Of a stretch of DNA of 44,156 nt, positions 25,126 to 34,220 are shown in pieces. The translations under genes and the position numbers were made by a program. A model generated the notes under the pieces. It searched no databases, was not told where the DNA came from, and saw only the letters and a program-made list of their open reading frames with translations. Within the stretch, counting starts at the first letter, position 1. Each line of letters begins with the position of its first letter. The stretch is from Acidobacteriota bacterium (GTDB taxonomy: Bacteria > Acidobacteriota > Thermoanaerobaculia > Multivoradales > Multivoraceae). The DNA is taken from assembly GCA_021296535.1 (NCBI GenBank), contig JAGWAG010000035.1, positions 1 to 44,156 on the forward strand, written 5' to 3'.

Positions 25126-26543
25126 GTTCCTTCCTCCCCGTCGGCCACGAGCAGTCGGGCCAACCGGTAGATGTCCCCGGCGCCGAGAGTGAGAATCATG
25201 TCTCCCTCGCGGACCGCCGAGCCGAGGCGCTCGGGCGCCATGTTCCAGGGACCGCAACCACGGACGCTGGGGTGGCCACTGCCGGAGGCGGCCGCCACGA
25301 CCAGGCTCCCGTCCACCCCCGGGAGCGGCTTCTCACGGGACGGATAGATGTCGGTGACCAGAGCGTTGTCAGCCAGCAGCAGGGCGCGGCCGAAGTCGTC
25401 CGCCAGGTCCCGCGTCCGGCTGAACAGGTGCGGCTGAAAAACGGCGTGAAGCCGCCGCGGCCGGCCCCCTTCCGGCCCGAGATCCAACACCTCGCGAGCG
25501 GCCCGCAGCGTCGCCTCGACCTCGGTCGGGTGGTGGGCGTAGTCGTCCACGACGGTCGCTCCCCGCCAACAACCGACGAGCTCGAAGCGCCGGTGGACGC
25601 CCGAGAAGCCGGAAAGCGCTTGAGCGGCCGTGTCGAAGTCGAGCCCGACAGCGCGGGCCGCGGCCACCGCGGCGAGCGCGTTCAGGACGTTGTGTCGGCC
25701 AGGCATCGGCAGTGCGAGCGCACCGAGGCGACCCGCGCCCGAGTCGACGACCTCGAAGCGCACGCCGGAGACAGTGGGCTCGAAGTCGCGGGCCCGCAGG
25801 TCTGCCTCCGAGTCGAAGCCGTAGGTCACGATGCGCCGGTCCGCGAGGCGGGGCAGCATGTCCCTCAGGTTCGGATCGTCGACGCAGGCGATGATCTGAC
25901 CGAAGAAGGGAACCCGGCTGGCGAAGCGCACGAAGGCGTCCTTGATGTCGGCCAGGTCGCGGTAGGTGTCCAGATGATCGACGTCGATGTTCGTGATCAC
26001 GGCGATCACCGGCGCCAGATCGAGGAAGCTGCGGTCGAACTCGTCCGCCTCCGCGACCAGGTAGTCGCTCTTGCCGTGGCGCGCTCCCGTGCCGGTCACC
26101 CGAAGCCGGCCGCCGACGACGACGGTCGGGTCGAGGCCAGCGTCGGTCAGCACACTGCCCACGAGCGACGTCGTCGTCGTCTTGCCGTGCGTACCCGCCA
26201 CGGCGATGCCGTACTTGAGCCGCATCAACTCGGCCAGCATCTGGGCTCGGCGCACAATCGGAACGCCGCGCCGGCGCGCCTCAACGACCTCTTCGTTACC
26301 GGAGGGAACGGCAGAAGACACGACGACCAGGTCGGCGTGCTCCACGTTAGAGGCCGAGTGGCCGACGAAGACGAACGCGCCGAGCTCGACAAGCCGCTGC
26401 GTGGTCTCGCTCGCCTCCAGATCGGAGCCGCTGACGCCCAGGTCGTAGTTCAGCAGGACCTCGGCGATGCCGCTCATTCCGGCGCCGCCGATACCGACGA
26501 AGTGGATCCGTTCGAGGCCCGCGGTGCGCAGGAACAGCGGCAT
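25122..26543 (-). CDS. murC: UDP-N-acetylmuramate--L-alanine ligase
   Basis: MurC adds L-Ala to UDP-MurNAc, the first peptide step of peptidoglycan synthesis. It has 473 residues. The N-terminal nucleotide-sugar site is IHFVGIGGAGMSGIAEVLL. The ATP loop is IAVAGTHGKTTTTSLVG. DEFDRSFLDLAPVIAVITNI and NIDVDHLDTY are central-domain blocks. YAHHPTEVEATLRAAREVL and AVFQPHLFSRTRDL belong to the C-terminal domain. The ATG at 26543 shares one base with the murG stop (TGATG). The alternative longer reading of this frame overlaps murG and is unsupported. Confidence 0.97.
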   Translation of the reverse strand: MPLFLRTAGLERIHFVGIGGAGMSGIAEVLLNYDLGVSGSDLEASETTQRLVELGAFVFVGHSASNVEHADLVVVSSAVPSGNEEVVEARRRGVPIVRRAQMLAELMRLKYGIAVAGTHGKTTTTSLVGSVLTDAGLDPTVVVGGRLRVTGTGARHGKSDYLVAEADEFDRSFLDLAPVIAVITNIDVDHLDTYRDLADIKDAFVRFASRVPFFGQIIACVDDPNLRDMLPRLADRRIVTYGFDSEADLRARDFEPTVSGVRFEVVDSGAGRLGALALPMPGRHNVLNALAAVAAARAVGLDFDTAAQALSGFSGVHRRFELVGCWRGATVVDDYAHHPTEVEATLRAAREVLDLGPEGGRPRRLHAVFQPHLFSRTRDLADDFGRALLLADNALVTDIYPSREKPLPGVDGSLVVAAASGSGHPSVRGCGPWNMAPERLGSAVREGDMILTLGAGDIYRLARLLVADGEEGT

Positions 26544-27642
26544 CAGGGCCTCCTCCCGCCAGCGGAGGCGTCCGCGATCGCGCAGACGCGCTCCGCGACG
26601 ATCCGTGCCGCATCGCCCCGCCCGTGGGCGCGCGCCGCCCGAGCCATGGACGACAGCCGTCCTCGATCCGCGACCAGGCGCCCGCATCGCTCGGCGGCCG
26701 CCGAGCCCCGCAGATCGTCCTGCTCGACCATGATCGCCGCCCCCGCGTCGACCATCGCCTGCGCGTTGCCGCGCTGGTGCCCCGCCGCCAGCGGCAGCGG
26801 CACGTAGACCGCCGGCCGACCGGCCGCGGCCACCTCGGCCACCGTCACCGCACCCGCCCGCGAGACGATCAGGTCGTGAGCCGCCATCGCGCCGGCCGTG
26901 TCCTGACCGTTGCTCGAAGCGACGGCGCCTCCAGACTCAGGTAGCGGTCCCGGGTGTCGTCGACTCGGGAAGGTCCCGACTGGTGCGTCACCTCGATGGC
27001 TGCCCGTCGGGAGGCCCGGGCGAACAGGCCCGGCAGTCGGCGATTCAGAGCATCCGAGCCCTGGCTGCCGCCGAGTACCAGCACCCGCGTCCGGTCGCCC
27101 TCGAGCCGTGGCTCGCCGACCAGGCAAAAGGCCCTGCGCACCGGAACCCCGACCAGCCGGGCCTCGCACGCCAACTGCTGCGCGGCGGATTCGAAGGCAG
27201 TTCCCGCTTCCGTGGCAAACCGCGAGAGCAGCCGGTTCGCCGCGCCGCTCTGCGCGTTCGGTTCGAGCAGATAGAGGCCGGTTCCGTTCAGTCGAGCCCC
27301 CAGCGCGGCCGGGGCGCAGGCGTAGCCACCGGTGGCGAACACGACCGCCGCACCGAGCCGGCGCAGCAGCACGGCGGCACGCAGCGCGGAACCCGCCAGT
27401 ACACCCAGGGCGATCGCTCGCGCCAGGGCGCCGCGGTCCACGAATGCCCGCGCCGGCAGCGGTCTGAAGTCCAGTCCGGCCGCGGCAACCAACCGTTCTT
27501 CGAGACTCCGCCCGCGTCCGATCCACGCCGTGCGCCAACCGAGGCTCCGCAGTTCCTCGGCCACTGCCAGACCCGGGAACACATGGCCGCCGGTTCCACC
27601 ACCGGAGAAGACCACCGAGGGACGGCGAGTGGGAGTGCTCAT
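26543..27642 (-). pseudogene. murG: UDP-GlcNAc:lipid I GlcNAc transferase MurG, frameshifted
   Basis: MurG converts lipid I to lipid II on the inner face of the membrane. From the ATG at 27642 (ATGA overlap with ftsW), the N-terminal domain reads VVFSGGGTGGHVFPGLAVAE, FATGGYACAPAALGA, LLEPNAQSGAANRLLS and VLVLGGSQGSDALNR. After YLSLEAPSLRATV the frame is lost. It resumes one frame over as QDTAGAMAAHDLIVSRAGA and VTVAEVAAAGRPAVYVPLPLA, with GHQRGNAQAMVDAGAAI and the normal C-terminus. The break is near 26900-26930. The span is 1100 bases, one short of a 366-residue protein. MurG is essential and sits inside an intact cluster, so a lost base in the assembly is far more likely than a dead gene. 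Confidence 0.93.
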
Positions 27643-28715
27643 CCATGCTCCGAAACGCTCAGGAGGAGGCCGCACGCGACCAGAGTCATGACGAGGGAGG
27701 AGCCGCCGTGCGAAAGGAACGGCAGCGGCGTGCCGGTGACCGGGACCAGCCCGACGGTGACGCTGATGTTGACGAGCGCCTGGATCAGCACGGCCGAGGT
27801 CAGTCCCCAGGCGAGAAACCGGCCGAAGTTGTCCGGGGCCTTGTGTCCGGCCACGTAGCCCCGCCAGGCAAGAACGACAAAACCGGCCAGGACCGCGGCG
27901 GCTCCGATCAACCCCAACTCCTCGCTGACGATCGAGAAGATGAAGTCGGAACTCGCGAGCGGCAGGAAGTACAGCTTCTGGGCGCTCTCCCCCAGACCCT
28001 GCCCGGTCACGCCGCCGGAGCCGATCGCGATCAGCGACTGGAGCACCTGGAAGCCTTTGCCCGACGGGTCGGTCTCCGGTGAAAGGAAGCCCAGCACCCG
28101 CTCCACGCGGTAGGGCTCCGACCAGATGAAGAGCCCGAGGAGCGCCGGGAACACGAGCAACCCGGGCACGAGCCAGCGCCAGGACAGACCCGCGAGAAAC
28201 AGCATGATCGCCGAGATCCCGAGAATCAGCGCGGCGCTGCCGAAGTCCGGGGCCTGCAGCACGAGCAGGGTCACCAGCCCGACGGCGACTCCGCACGGCA
28301 CCAGGACCCGGGGCTGACTGACCCCCTCGGGACAGCGGTGAATCTGGTAGGCGAGAAAGAGGATGACGGCGACCTTGGCTAACTCCGACGGCTGGAACGT
28401 CACCGGTCCAAGGGACAGCCACCGGCTGCTGCCGTTGATCGGCGGCGAGGCCAGCACGATGCCGAGCAGCCCGAGCGAGACGCCGAGGCCGGCGTATATC
28501 AACCACGGCCTGGCCCAGCTCCGGTAGTCGATGTTCATCAGCACCAGCATCGCGCCCAGGCCGACGATCGCGGCCGCCAACTGGGTGACGAACTGCCGCT
28601 TGAAGCCGCCGTCGGGATCGGGGGGGTTGGCCGAATAGACCATGACCAGGCCCCCGACAACCAGCAGGACGACGACGGTGAAGAGCACCTTGTCCATGGC
28701 GAGCTTCCTAGCCAT
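27639..28715 (-). CDS. ftsW: Septal peptidoglycan glycosyltransferase FtsW
   Basis: FtsW is the SEDS-family polymerase that extends septal glycan together with FtsI. It has 358 residues and about ten membrane helices. Family marks include VYSANPPDPDGGFKRQ near the first loop, SRWLSLGPVTFQPSELAK, APDFGSAALILGISA, and SDFIFSIVSEELGLIGAA in the large loop. The catalytic-side Asp is in SSDF, and the end carries VPVTGTPLPFLSHGGSSL. The ATG at 28715 overlaps the murD stop by eight bases. RodA is the alternative, but the position inside dcw favours FtsW. Confidence 0.96.
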   Translation of the reverse strand: MARKLAMDKVLFTVVVLLVVGGLVMVYSANPPDPDGGFKRQFVTQLAAAIVGLGAMLVLMNIDYRSWARPWLIYAGLGVSLGLLGIVLASPPINGSSRWLSLGPVTFQPSELAKVAVILFLAYQIHRCPEGVSQPRVLVPCGVAVGLVTLLVLQAPDFGSAALILGISAIMLFLAGLSWRWLVPGLLVFPALLGLFIWSEPYRVERVLGFLSPETDPSGKGFQVLQSLIAIGSGGVTGQGLGESAQKLYFLPLASSDFIFSIVSEELGLIGAAAVLAGFVVLAWRGYVAGHKAPDNFGRFLAWGLTSAVLIQALVNISVTVGLVPVTGTPLPFLSHGGSSLVMTLVACGLLLSVSEHG

Positions 28716-30138
28716 CGCGGCCCCTTTTCCCGGCGGCCGCCAGGGCCTTGACCTGACGCTCGAACTGGCGGCCACGGTCGGCGAAGTCCTCGAACTGGTC
28801 GAAGCTGGCGCACGCCGGCGAGAGCAGCACGCTCTGTCCGCTGGCCGAGGCTGCGGTCGCCGCCTCGACCGCCCGTTCCAGCGAGCCGCAGCAGTGACAC
28901 GCGGCGCTCTTTGGCAACACGGAGGCGATCGCCTCGGCGGCCTCGCCGATCAGGTATACCGCGGCCGCCCTTGTCGCCGCCATCGCGGCGAGCTCGGCGA
29001 AGTCGGCACCCTCTCCCTTGGCCCGGCCACCCAGAATCAGGTGAACTGAGCCTTCGCCGAAACCGGCCAGCGCCTGCGTGGACGCGGCGGGATTCGTTGC
29101 CTTCGAGTCGTTGTAGTAGCGGACGCCTTCTACCACGTCGACCAGTCGCATCCGGTGGGGCAGAGCCCCGAAACCGCGAAGACCCGGCGCGAAACCGTGC
29201 GGGTCGGCGCCGACAGCGGACGCGAGCAGCGCGGCCGCCATCGCGTTCTCCACGTTGTGCAACCCATCCAGCGCCAGATCGTCGAGCCGGAACAGCTCGC
29301 GCCGAACGTCGGGCCCGACCTCGATCACGCGATCACGATCGAGGTAGCAGCCGTCCTCGACCTGACGAAGACGCGAGAAAAAGCGCCGCCTGACCCTGGC
29401 CGATGCCCCCTCGCTGTCGCTCCCGAGCCGTCGCGCTTCGGAGTCGTCGCCGTTCACCACGGCGATGTCTCCGCCCGCCTGATTGCCGAAGATGCGCGCC
29501 TTCGCAGCCGCGTACTCCGCCACGCCGTCGTAGCGGTCGAGATGGTCGGGGCTGATGTTCAGAAGCGCCGCCGCCCGGGGACGGAACCGGTCTATGGCCT
29601 CGAGCTGGAAGCTGGAGAGTTCGACGACGAACACGCGCCCGGGCGGTCCCTCGACGCGAGCGGAGAGCGGAGTGCCTATGTTGCCGCAGACCTCGACCGG
29701 GTAACCCGCCGCCTCGAGCAGGGCGCCGGTGAGCGCGGTCGTCGTGCTCTTGCCGTTGCTGCCGGTGATCGCCACCACCGTCGGCGCGGCCGACACCTCC
29801 AACAGGCGGTAGGCGAGTTCCACTTCGGCCAGAACCGGCGTCTTCGCCGACCGGGCGCTCCGCAGCAACGGCCGGTTCGGCGGCACGCCTGGGCTCAGGA
29901 CGACGGCGTCGAGATCGGACGGGAGCGCGGCCTGCTCGTTCAGCAACGTCTCGACCCGTCCGGTCCGCAGGAGTTCCCGCGCCTCGGACCCCAGATCGGC
30001 CGCCGAACGGCCATCTGCGGCGGCCACGCGGACACCACGATCGCTCAGTGCCCGCGCCGCCGCGACGCCGGAAAGGCCCAGCCCATAGACCAGCGCTCTC
30101 CGCCACGCGGAAACCGGCGGCGCCGGGGTCGGGGACAT
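28708..30138 (-). CDS. murD: UDP-N-acetylmuramoylalanine--D-glutamate ligase
   Basis: MurD adds D-Glu to UDP-MurNAc-L-Ala. It has 476 residues. The N-terminal Rossmann-like domain reads ALVYGLGLSGVAAARAL and VVLSPGVPPNRPLL. The ATP loop is VVAITGSNGKSTTTALTG. ELSSFQLEAIDRFRP and LLNISPDHLDRYDG are central-domain blocks. YNDSKATNPAASTQALAGF and LILGGRAKGEGADF belong to the C-terminal ligase domain. CxCC (ACHCCGS) near the end is unusual for this family and probably not functional. The ATG at 30138 is 26 bases after mraY. Confidence 0.97.
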   Translation of the reverse strand: MSPTPAPPVSAWRRALVYGLGLSGVAAARALSDRGVRVAAADGRSAADLGSEARELLRTGRVETLLNEQAALPSDLDAVVLSPGVPPNRPLLRSARSAKTPVLAEVELAYRLLEVSAAPTVVAITGSNGKSTTTALTGALLEAAGYPVEVCGNIGTPLSARVEGPPGRVFVVELSSFQLEAIDRFRPRAAALLNISPDHLDRYDGVAEYAAAKARIFGNQAGGDIAVVNGDDSEARRLGSDSEGASARVRRRFFSRLRQVEDGCYLDRDRVIEVGPDVRRELFRLDDLALDGLHNVENAMAAALLASAVGADPHGFAPGLRGFGALPHRMRLVDVVEGVRYYNDSKATNPAASTQALAGFGEGSVHLILGGRAKGEGADFAELAAMAATRAAAVYLIGEAAEAIASVLPKSAACHCCGSLERAVEAATAASASGQSVLLSPACASFDQFEDFADRGRQFERQVKALAAAGKRGRDG

Positions 30139-30164
30139 GCTGCTGCTCGACTCGACCAACGCGT

Positions 30165-31241
30165 CTACCTCAACTTGAGCGTCGACAGCCCGAGAAAAGC
30201 GAAGAGCACGGCGAGAATCCAGAACCGCACGATGACCTGGTTCTCGCTCCAGCCGCGGAGTTCGAAGTGATGGTGGAGCGGCGCCATGCGCAGGACGCGG
30301 CGCCCGGTCATCTTGTAGGACGCCACCTGGACGATCACGGACAGCGCTTCCAGAACGAACAGCCCGCCGACCAGTACCAGCAGCAGCTCCTGCTTGGAGA
30401 GCACAGCAACCGCGCCGATCGTGCCGCCGATCGCGAGTGAGCCGACATCGCCCATGAACACCTGCGCCGGATGGGCGTTGAACCACAGGAAGCCGAGGCT
30501 GGCCCCGACCAGGGCCGAGCAGATGATCGCGACCTCGCCCGCCCCCGGAACGTAGGACACCTGCAGGTAGCCCGCGGCGATCGAGTTGCCCGCGATGTAG
30601 GCGAAGATCGCGTAGGTCGCCGCCGCTACCAGGGTGGCGCCGATCGCCAGGCCGTCGAGCCCGTCGGTGAGGTTCACCGCATTCGAGGAACCGGCGATGA
30701 GGATGGCGACGAAGGGAATGTAGAACGGCCCGAGTTCGATCAGCAGGGTCTTGAAGAACGGGAAACTCAGGTTCAGGTCGAGATCCGTCAGACCGACCAG
30801 GCCGGCGCCGAGCGCCGCGCCCACGGCAAGCTGCAGGCCGAACTTCGCCTTCATGCCCAGGCCCTTGTTGTGGCGCCGCCGGACCTTGAGCAGGTCGTCG
30901 ACGAAGCCGACCGCGCCGAGTGCGATCGTCGTGCCGACCGCGAGCCAGACGTAGACGTTGGACAGGTCCGCCCACAGCAGCGTAGGCACGATCACCGCCG
31001 TGAGGATGAGCAGGCCGCCCATCGTCGGGGTGCCAGCCTTGCTCTTGTGCCGCTCCGGGCCCTCCTCGCGGATCGTCTGTCCGATCGAGAGGCGCCGCGC
31101 GGCGCGAATGAAACTGGGACCCAGTGCCAGGCTGAGCAGGACACCCGTTACCGCGGCGCAGGCGCAACGGAAGGTGATGTACTGGACGACGTTGAAGGGC
31201 GCCATCGTCTCGCCCAGCGGCAGCAGCAGGTCGAGCAGCAT
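30165..31241 (-). CDS. mraY: Phospho-N-acetylmuramoyl-pentapeptide-transferase
   Basis: MraY transfers phospho-MurNAc-pentapeptide to undecaprenyl phosphate and so makes lipid I. It has 358 residues and ten membrane helices. The catalytic and metal motifs are present: the double Asp in GAVGFVDDLLKVRRRHNKG, the NLTDGLDGLA block, and MAPLHHHFELRGWSE in the last cytoplasmic loop. KSKAGTPTMGG matches the usual first-loop block. The ATG at 31241 shares a base with the murF stop (TGATG). Confidence 0.98.
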   Translation of the reverse strand: MLLDLLLPLGETMAPFNVVQYITFRCACAAVTGVLLSLALGPSFIRAARRLSIGQTIREEGPERHKSKAGTPTMGGLLILTAVIVPTLLWADLSNVYVWLAVGTTIALGAVGFVDDLLKVRRRHNKGLGMKAKFGLQLAVGAALGAGLVGLTDLDLNLSFPFFKTLLIELGPFYIPFVAILIAGSSNAVNLTDGLDGLAIGATLVAAATYAIFAYIAGNSIAAGYLQVSYVPGAGEVAIICSALVGASLGFLWFNAHPAQVFMGDVGSLAIGGTIGAVAVLSKQELLLVLVGGLFVLEALSVIVQVASYKMTGRRVLRMAPLHHHFELRGWSENQVIVRFWILAVLFAFLGLSTLKLR

Positions 31242-32692
31242 CAGTTCGGCCTCTCCTGCCGCAGCGCCCCGACGACGTGCTCGAGGGCCGAACCGCGCGA
31301 ACCCTTGACGAGGACGACGTCGCCGTCCCCGATCAGGGCCGGCGTGCCGGCGCTCGCGGCCTGCGCGTCCTCGAACCAGACGGTCCGCGCGCCGCCCTCG
31401 GCCGCGGCCGCGACGAGATCGTTCGTCAACCTGCCGACGCCCACGACCAGGTCGAACCCCAGATCGGCGGCGGCCCTGCCGAGTTCCCGGTGGTAGCGAC
31501 GCTCGGCGCTCCCGAGTTCGAGCATCTCCCCCAGGATCGCCACGTGGCGCCGGCCGTCGAGCTGCCGCGCGGCCTGAAGCGCAAGCTGCGCGGCCTCCGG
31601 GTTCGAGTTGTACGAGTCGTCCACCAGGGTCGCGCCCGAGGACAGAGCGACCACCTCGCCCCGCCCGGCGGCGGACGTCGGCCGTCGAGCGGCCGCGGCA
31701 ACGTGCTCGATCGGCACGCCGAGGCGCAGGGCGCAGGCCGCGGCGGCCAGGAAGTTCTCCACGTTGACCCTGCCGTGCAGAGGCAGCTCGACGATCGCGG
31801 ACTCGGCGCCCCGTCGAAGCAGGAAGCGCGTTCCCGGCTCCGCGTCCAGCGGCTCGAGCTCGCGCGCCGACACCTCGGCAACGGGAGTCTTGCCGACCGC
31901 GGGCTCCACTTCGTACCAGACGACACGCTCGGCCGCCCCGGCTCCACCGCTCTCCGGAGATGCGGCCAGGTATCGCTCAACGAGGCCCACGACGTGCGGG
32001 TTGCCGGCGTTCGCGACGATGATGCCGTCGGGAGCAAGGCCCTCGAGCAGCTCCGCCTTGGCCCGCGCGATCGCCTCCACGCCCGCGGCTGCGCCACCCT
32101 CCCGCTCGAAGCCGGCGAGGTGCGCCGGACGGACGTTCGTGAACACCGCGACGTCCGGCCGGCCCAGCCGGCTGACCGCGGCCAGCTCGCCGGGTACCGA
32201 CATCCCCATCTCGGCGACCAGCCACTCGCAGTCCTCGTCCACGGCAAGCAAGGTGAGCGGAAAGCCGAGCAGGTTGTTCAGATTGCCCGGACTCTTGTGA
32301 ACCCGCCAGCGCTCGGCGAGCAGCAGAGCGAGCAGGTCCTTGGTCGTCGTCTTGCCGGCCGAGCCGGTCACCGACGCGACCCGGGTCTTCAGCCGTCTGC
32401 GATGGTCCCTGGTCAGATCGTGGAGCGCGGCGGTCACGTCGTCGACCCGGACCTGGCAGCCACCCGCGTCGTCGACCGGCGCGGCGACCACGGCCGCCGC
32501 TGCACCCGCGGCCAGGGCGTCGGCCACAAAGCGATGGCCGTCGGTCCGCTCACCCGGCAGCGCGAAGAACAGCTCGCCGCCCTCGACCCGGCGCGAGTCG
32601 ATCGCCGCGCCCCGGTAGCAGGCCCCCGGTTCAACCTCTCCGATCAGGCAGCCGTTCATCATCCTGACCGCATCAGCTAGGGGCCGTCTCAC
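31241..32692 (-). CDS. murF: UDP-MurNAc-tripeptide--D-Ala-D-Ala ligase
   Basis: MurF attaches D-Ala-D-Ala to the UDP-MurNAc tripeptide. It has 483 residues. The N-terminal domain shows AAIDSRRVEGGELFFAL. The ATP loop is VASVTGSAGKTTTKDLLALL. AEMGMSVPGELAAVSRLGRP and FTNVRPAHLAGF follow. The C-terminal domain has LVDDSYNSNPEAAQLAL and LGEMLELGSAERRYH. The start is GTG at 32692 with GGAG seven bases upstream, overlapping murE by 20 bases. ATG codons 11-12 codons later are alternatives. No ddl gene for its substrate lies in the window. Confidence 0.97.
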   Translation of the reverse strand: MRRPLADAVRMMNGCLIGEVEPGACYRGAAIDSRRVEGGELFFALPGERTDGHRFVADALAAGAAAAVVAAPVDDAGGCQVRVDDVTAALHDLTRDHRRRLKTRVASVTGSAGKTTTKDLLALLLAERWRVHKSPGNLNNLLGFPLTLLAVDEDCEWLVAEMGMSVPGELAAVSRLGRPDVAVFTNVRPAHLAGFEREGGAAAGVEAIARAKAELLEGLAPDGIIVANAGNPHVVGLVERYLAASPESGGAGAAERVVWYEVEPAVGKTPVAEVSARELEPLDAEPGTRFLLRRGAESAIVELPLHGRVNVENFLAAAACALRLGVPIEHVAAAARRPTSAAGRGEVVALSSGATLVDDSYNSNPEAAQLALQAARQLDGRRHVAILGEMLELGSAERRYHRELGRAAADLGFDLVVGVGRLTNDLVAAAAEGGARTVWFEDAQAASAGTPALIGDGDVVLVKGSRGSALEHVVGALRQERPN

Positions 32693-34220
32693 CCTCGAAC
32701 TCCCGGTTCAGTGCGTCCAGGGCCGCCTCCGCCTCATCCCGGTCGCGAAAGGGCACCTTGAGGTCGCCAATGGTCTGTGTCGCCTCGTGGCCCTTGCCGG
32801 CGATCAGGACCGTCCAGCCGGGTTCCCCGCCCGCGACCGCCACGGCGCGCCTGATCGCCGCGCGCCGGTCCCCGACGACTTCGTAGGCGCGACCCCGAAC
32901 GGCGTCGAGGCCGGCAACGATCGCCGCATGGATGAGTCCCGGTTCCTCGCTTCGCGGGTTGTCGTCGGTGACGATCGCGAGATCCGCGAGTTCTCCCGCC
33001 GCTCGCCCCATCAGTTCCCGCTTGCCGCGGTCGCGATCCCCGCCGCAGCCGAACACGACGGCGATGCGCCGATCGCTGAGTTCCCGCACCGCCGCGAGGG
33101 CGGCGCGCAGCCCTCCGTCCGTGTGGGCGTAGTCGACCAGCACCGGAAAGTCCTGAGCCCTGTTCACCGGCTCCAGCCGTCCCGCGAGTGGCGGCTGGGC
33201 GGCCACCGCGTCGCGAATGGCTTCGGTGGAGACGCCCAGAGCACAGGAGGCGGCAACCGCCGCGGTCAGATTCTCGAGGTTGAACCGGCCCAGAAGACGG
33301 CTGTGCAGCGCGATCGTCCCCGCGGGCGTCTCGACCTCGGCGCGAATCCCGGCGAGATCGAGCTCGGCGCAGACCACTCGCACCTCGGCGGCCGGGCTTC
33401 CGGAAGCGCTGAACCGCACAACTCGGTTGCCGTCCCCGAGTTCCGCCGCCAGGCGACGGCCGTGTTCGTCGTCGACATTGAGGATCGCCCTGCCGCCCGA
33501 CCGGAGGAGCGCGAACAGGCGGCACTTGGCCTCAAAGTAGGCCTCGAGCGACGGGTGGTAGTCGAGATGGTCCCTGGTCAGATTGGTGAACACGGCGGCA
33601 TCGAACTCCATGCCGTTCATCCGCCCCTGGTCGAGGGCATGGGACGAGACCTCGATCGCCGCCGACCGTGCGCCCAGGTCCACGGCCCGGCGCAACATCC
33701 GGAACAGATCGCTGCTCTCAGGCGTGGTGCGGTCCTCGGCCGCCCGGCTCAGGGACTCGAAGGCCGACGGCGCCGCACCTGGCCGGTGGACAGTGCGGCC
33801 GAGTGTTCCCACCACGGCCGCGGACCGACCTGAACGGGTCAGACAGGCGCCAATCAACTGGCAGGTCGTGCTCTTGCCGTTCGTCCCGGTGACGCCGACG
33901 GTCAAGAGCTCCCGTTCCGGATGGCCGTAGAGCCGCGCAGCCACCTGCCCCATGCGGGCGCGGGGATCGTCGACCTCCAGCCACGGTACGCTGGACGCCG
34001 CGGGAGGCGGGCCGAACGCCAGGACCGCAGCGGCGCCCCGCGCCACGGCGTCCGGAGCGAAGACGCGACCGTCGTGGAGTTCGCCTCGCCAGGCGACGAA
34101 CACGTCGCCGCCCACAACACGCCGGGAGTCGTGCTGGACGCCCGTGACTTGTGTGTCGGCGGCGGCGGCGCCCAGCGGTGACCGCAGCGGCAGGTCGGCG
34201 ATCGCGTCGCCGAGTCTCAT
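32673..34220 (-). CDS. murE: UDP-MurNAc-L-Ala-D-Glu--meso-diaminopimelate ligase
   Basis: MurE adds the third peptide residue. It has 515 residues from the ATG at 34220, which shares a base with the ftsI stop (TGATG). The ATP loop is TVGVTGTNGKSTTCQLIG. AIEVSSHALDQGRM, FTNLTRDHLDYHPS, the VDYAHTDGGLRAALAAV block, and FGCGGDRDRGKR are all normal. The specificity motif reads DDNPRSEEP, i.e. DNPR, the signature for meso-diaminopimelate rather than lysine, so the cell wall is expected to be DAP-type. LIAGKGHEATQTIG closes the ligase domain. Confidence 0.97.
   Translation of the reverse strand: MRLGDAIADLPLRSPLGAAAADTQVTGVQHDSRRVVGGDVFVAWRGELHDGRVFAPDAVARGAAAVLAFGPPPAASSVPWLEVDDPRARMGQVAARLYGHPERELLTVGVTGTNGKSTTCQLIGACLTRSGRSAAVVGTLGRTVHRPGAAPSAFESLSRAAEDRTTPESSDLFRMLRRAVDLGARSAAIEVSSHALDQGRMNGMEFDAAVFTNLTRDHLDYHPSLEAYFEAKCRLFALLRSGGRAILNVDDEHGRRLAAELGDGNRVVRFSASGSPAAEVRVVCAELDLAGIRAEVETPAGTIALHSRLLGRFNLENLTAAVAASCALGVSTEAIRDAVAAQPPLAGRLEPVNRAQDFPVLVDYAHTDGGLRAALAAVRELSDRRIAVVFGCGGDRDRGKRELMGRAAGELADLAIVTDDNPRSEEPGLIHAAIVAGLDAVRGRAYEVVGDRRAAIRRAVAVAGGEPGWTVLIAGKGHEATQTIGDLKVPFRDRDEAEAALDALNREFEGETAPS

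Noticed and set aside
26900-26930. Programmed frameshift in murG
   Set aside because: No slippery heptamer, stimulating hairpin or internal Shine-Dalgarno could be recognised at the junction; indel error is simpler.
26869-28506. Long minus-strand frame that joins antisense-like ftsW sequence to the MurG N-terminus
   Set aside because: The portion above 27642 is out-of-frame ftsW; MurG begins at the ATG at 27642, which overlaps the ftsW stop.
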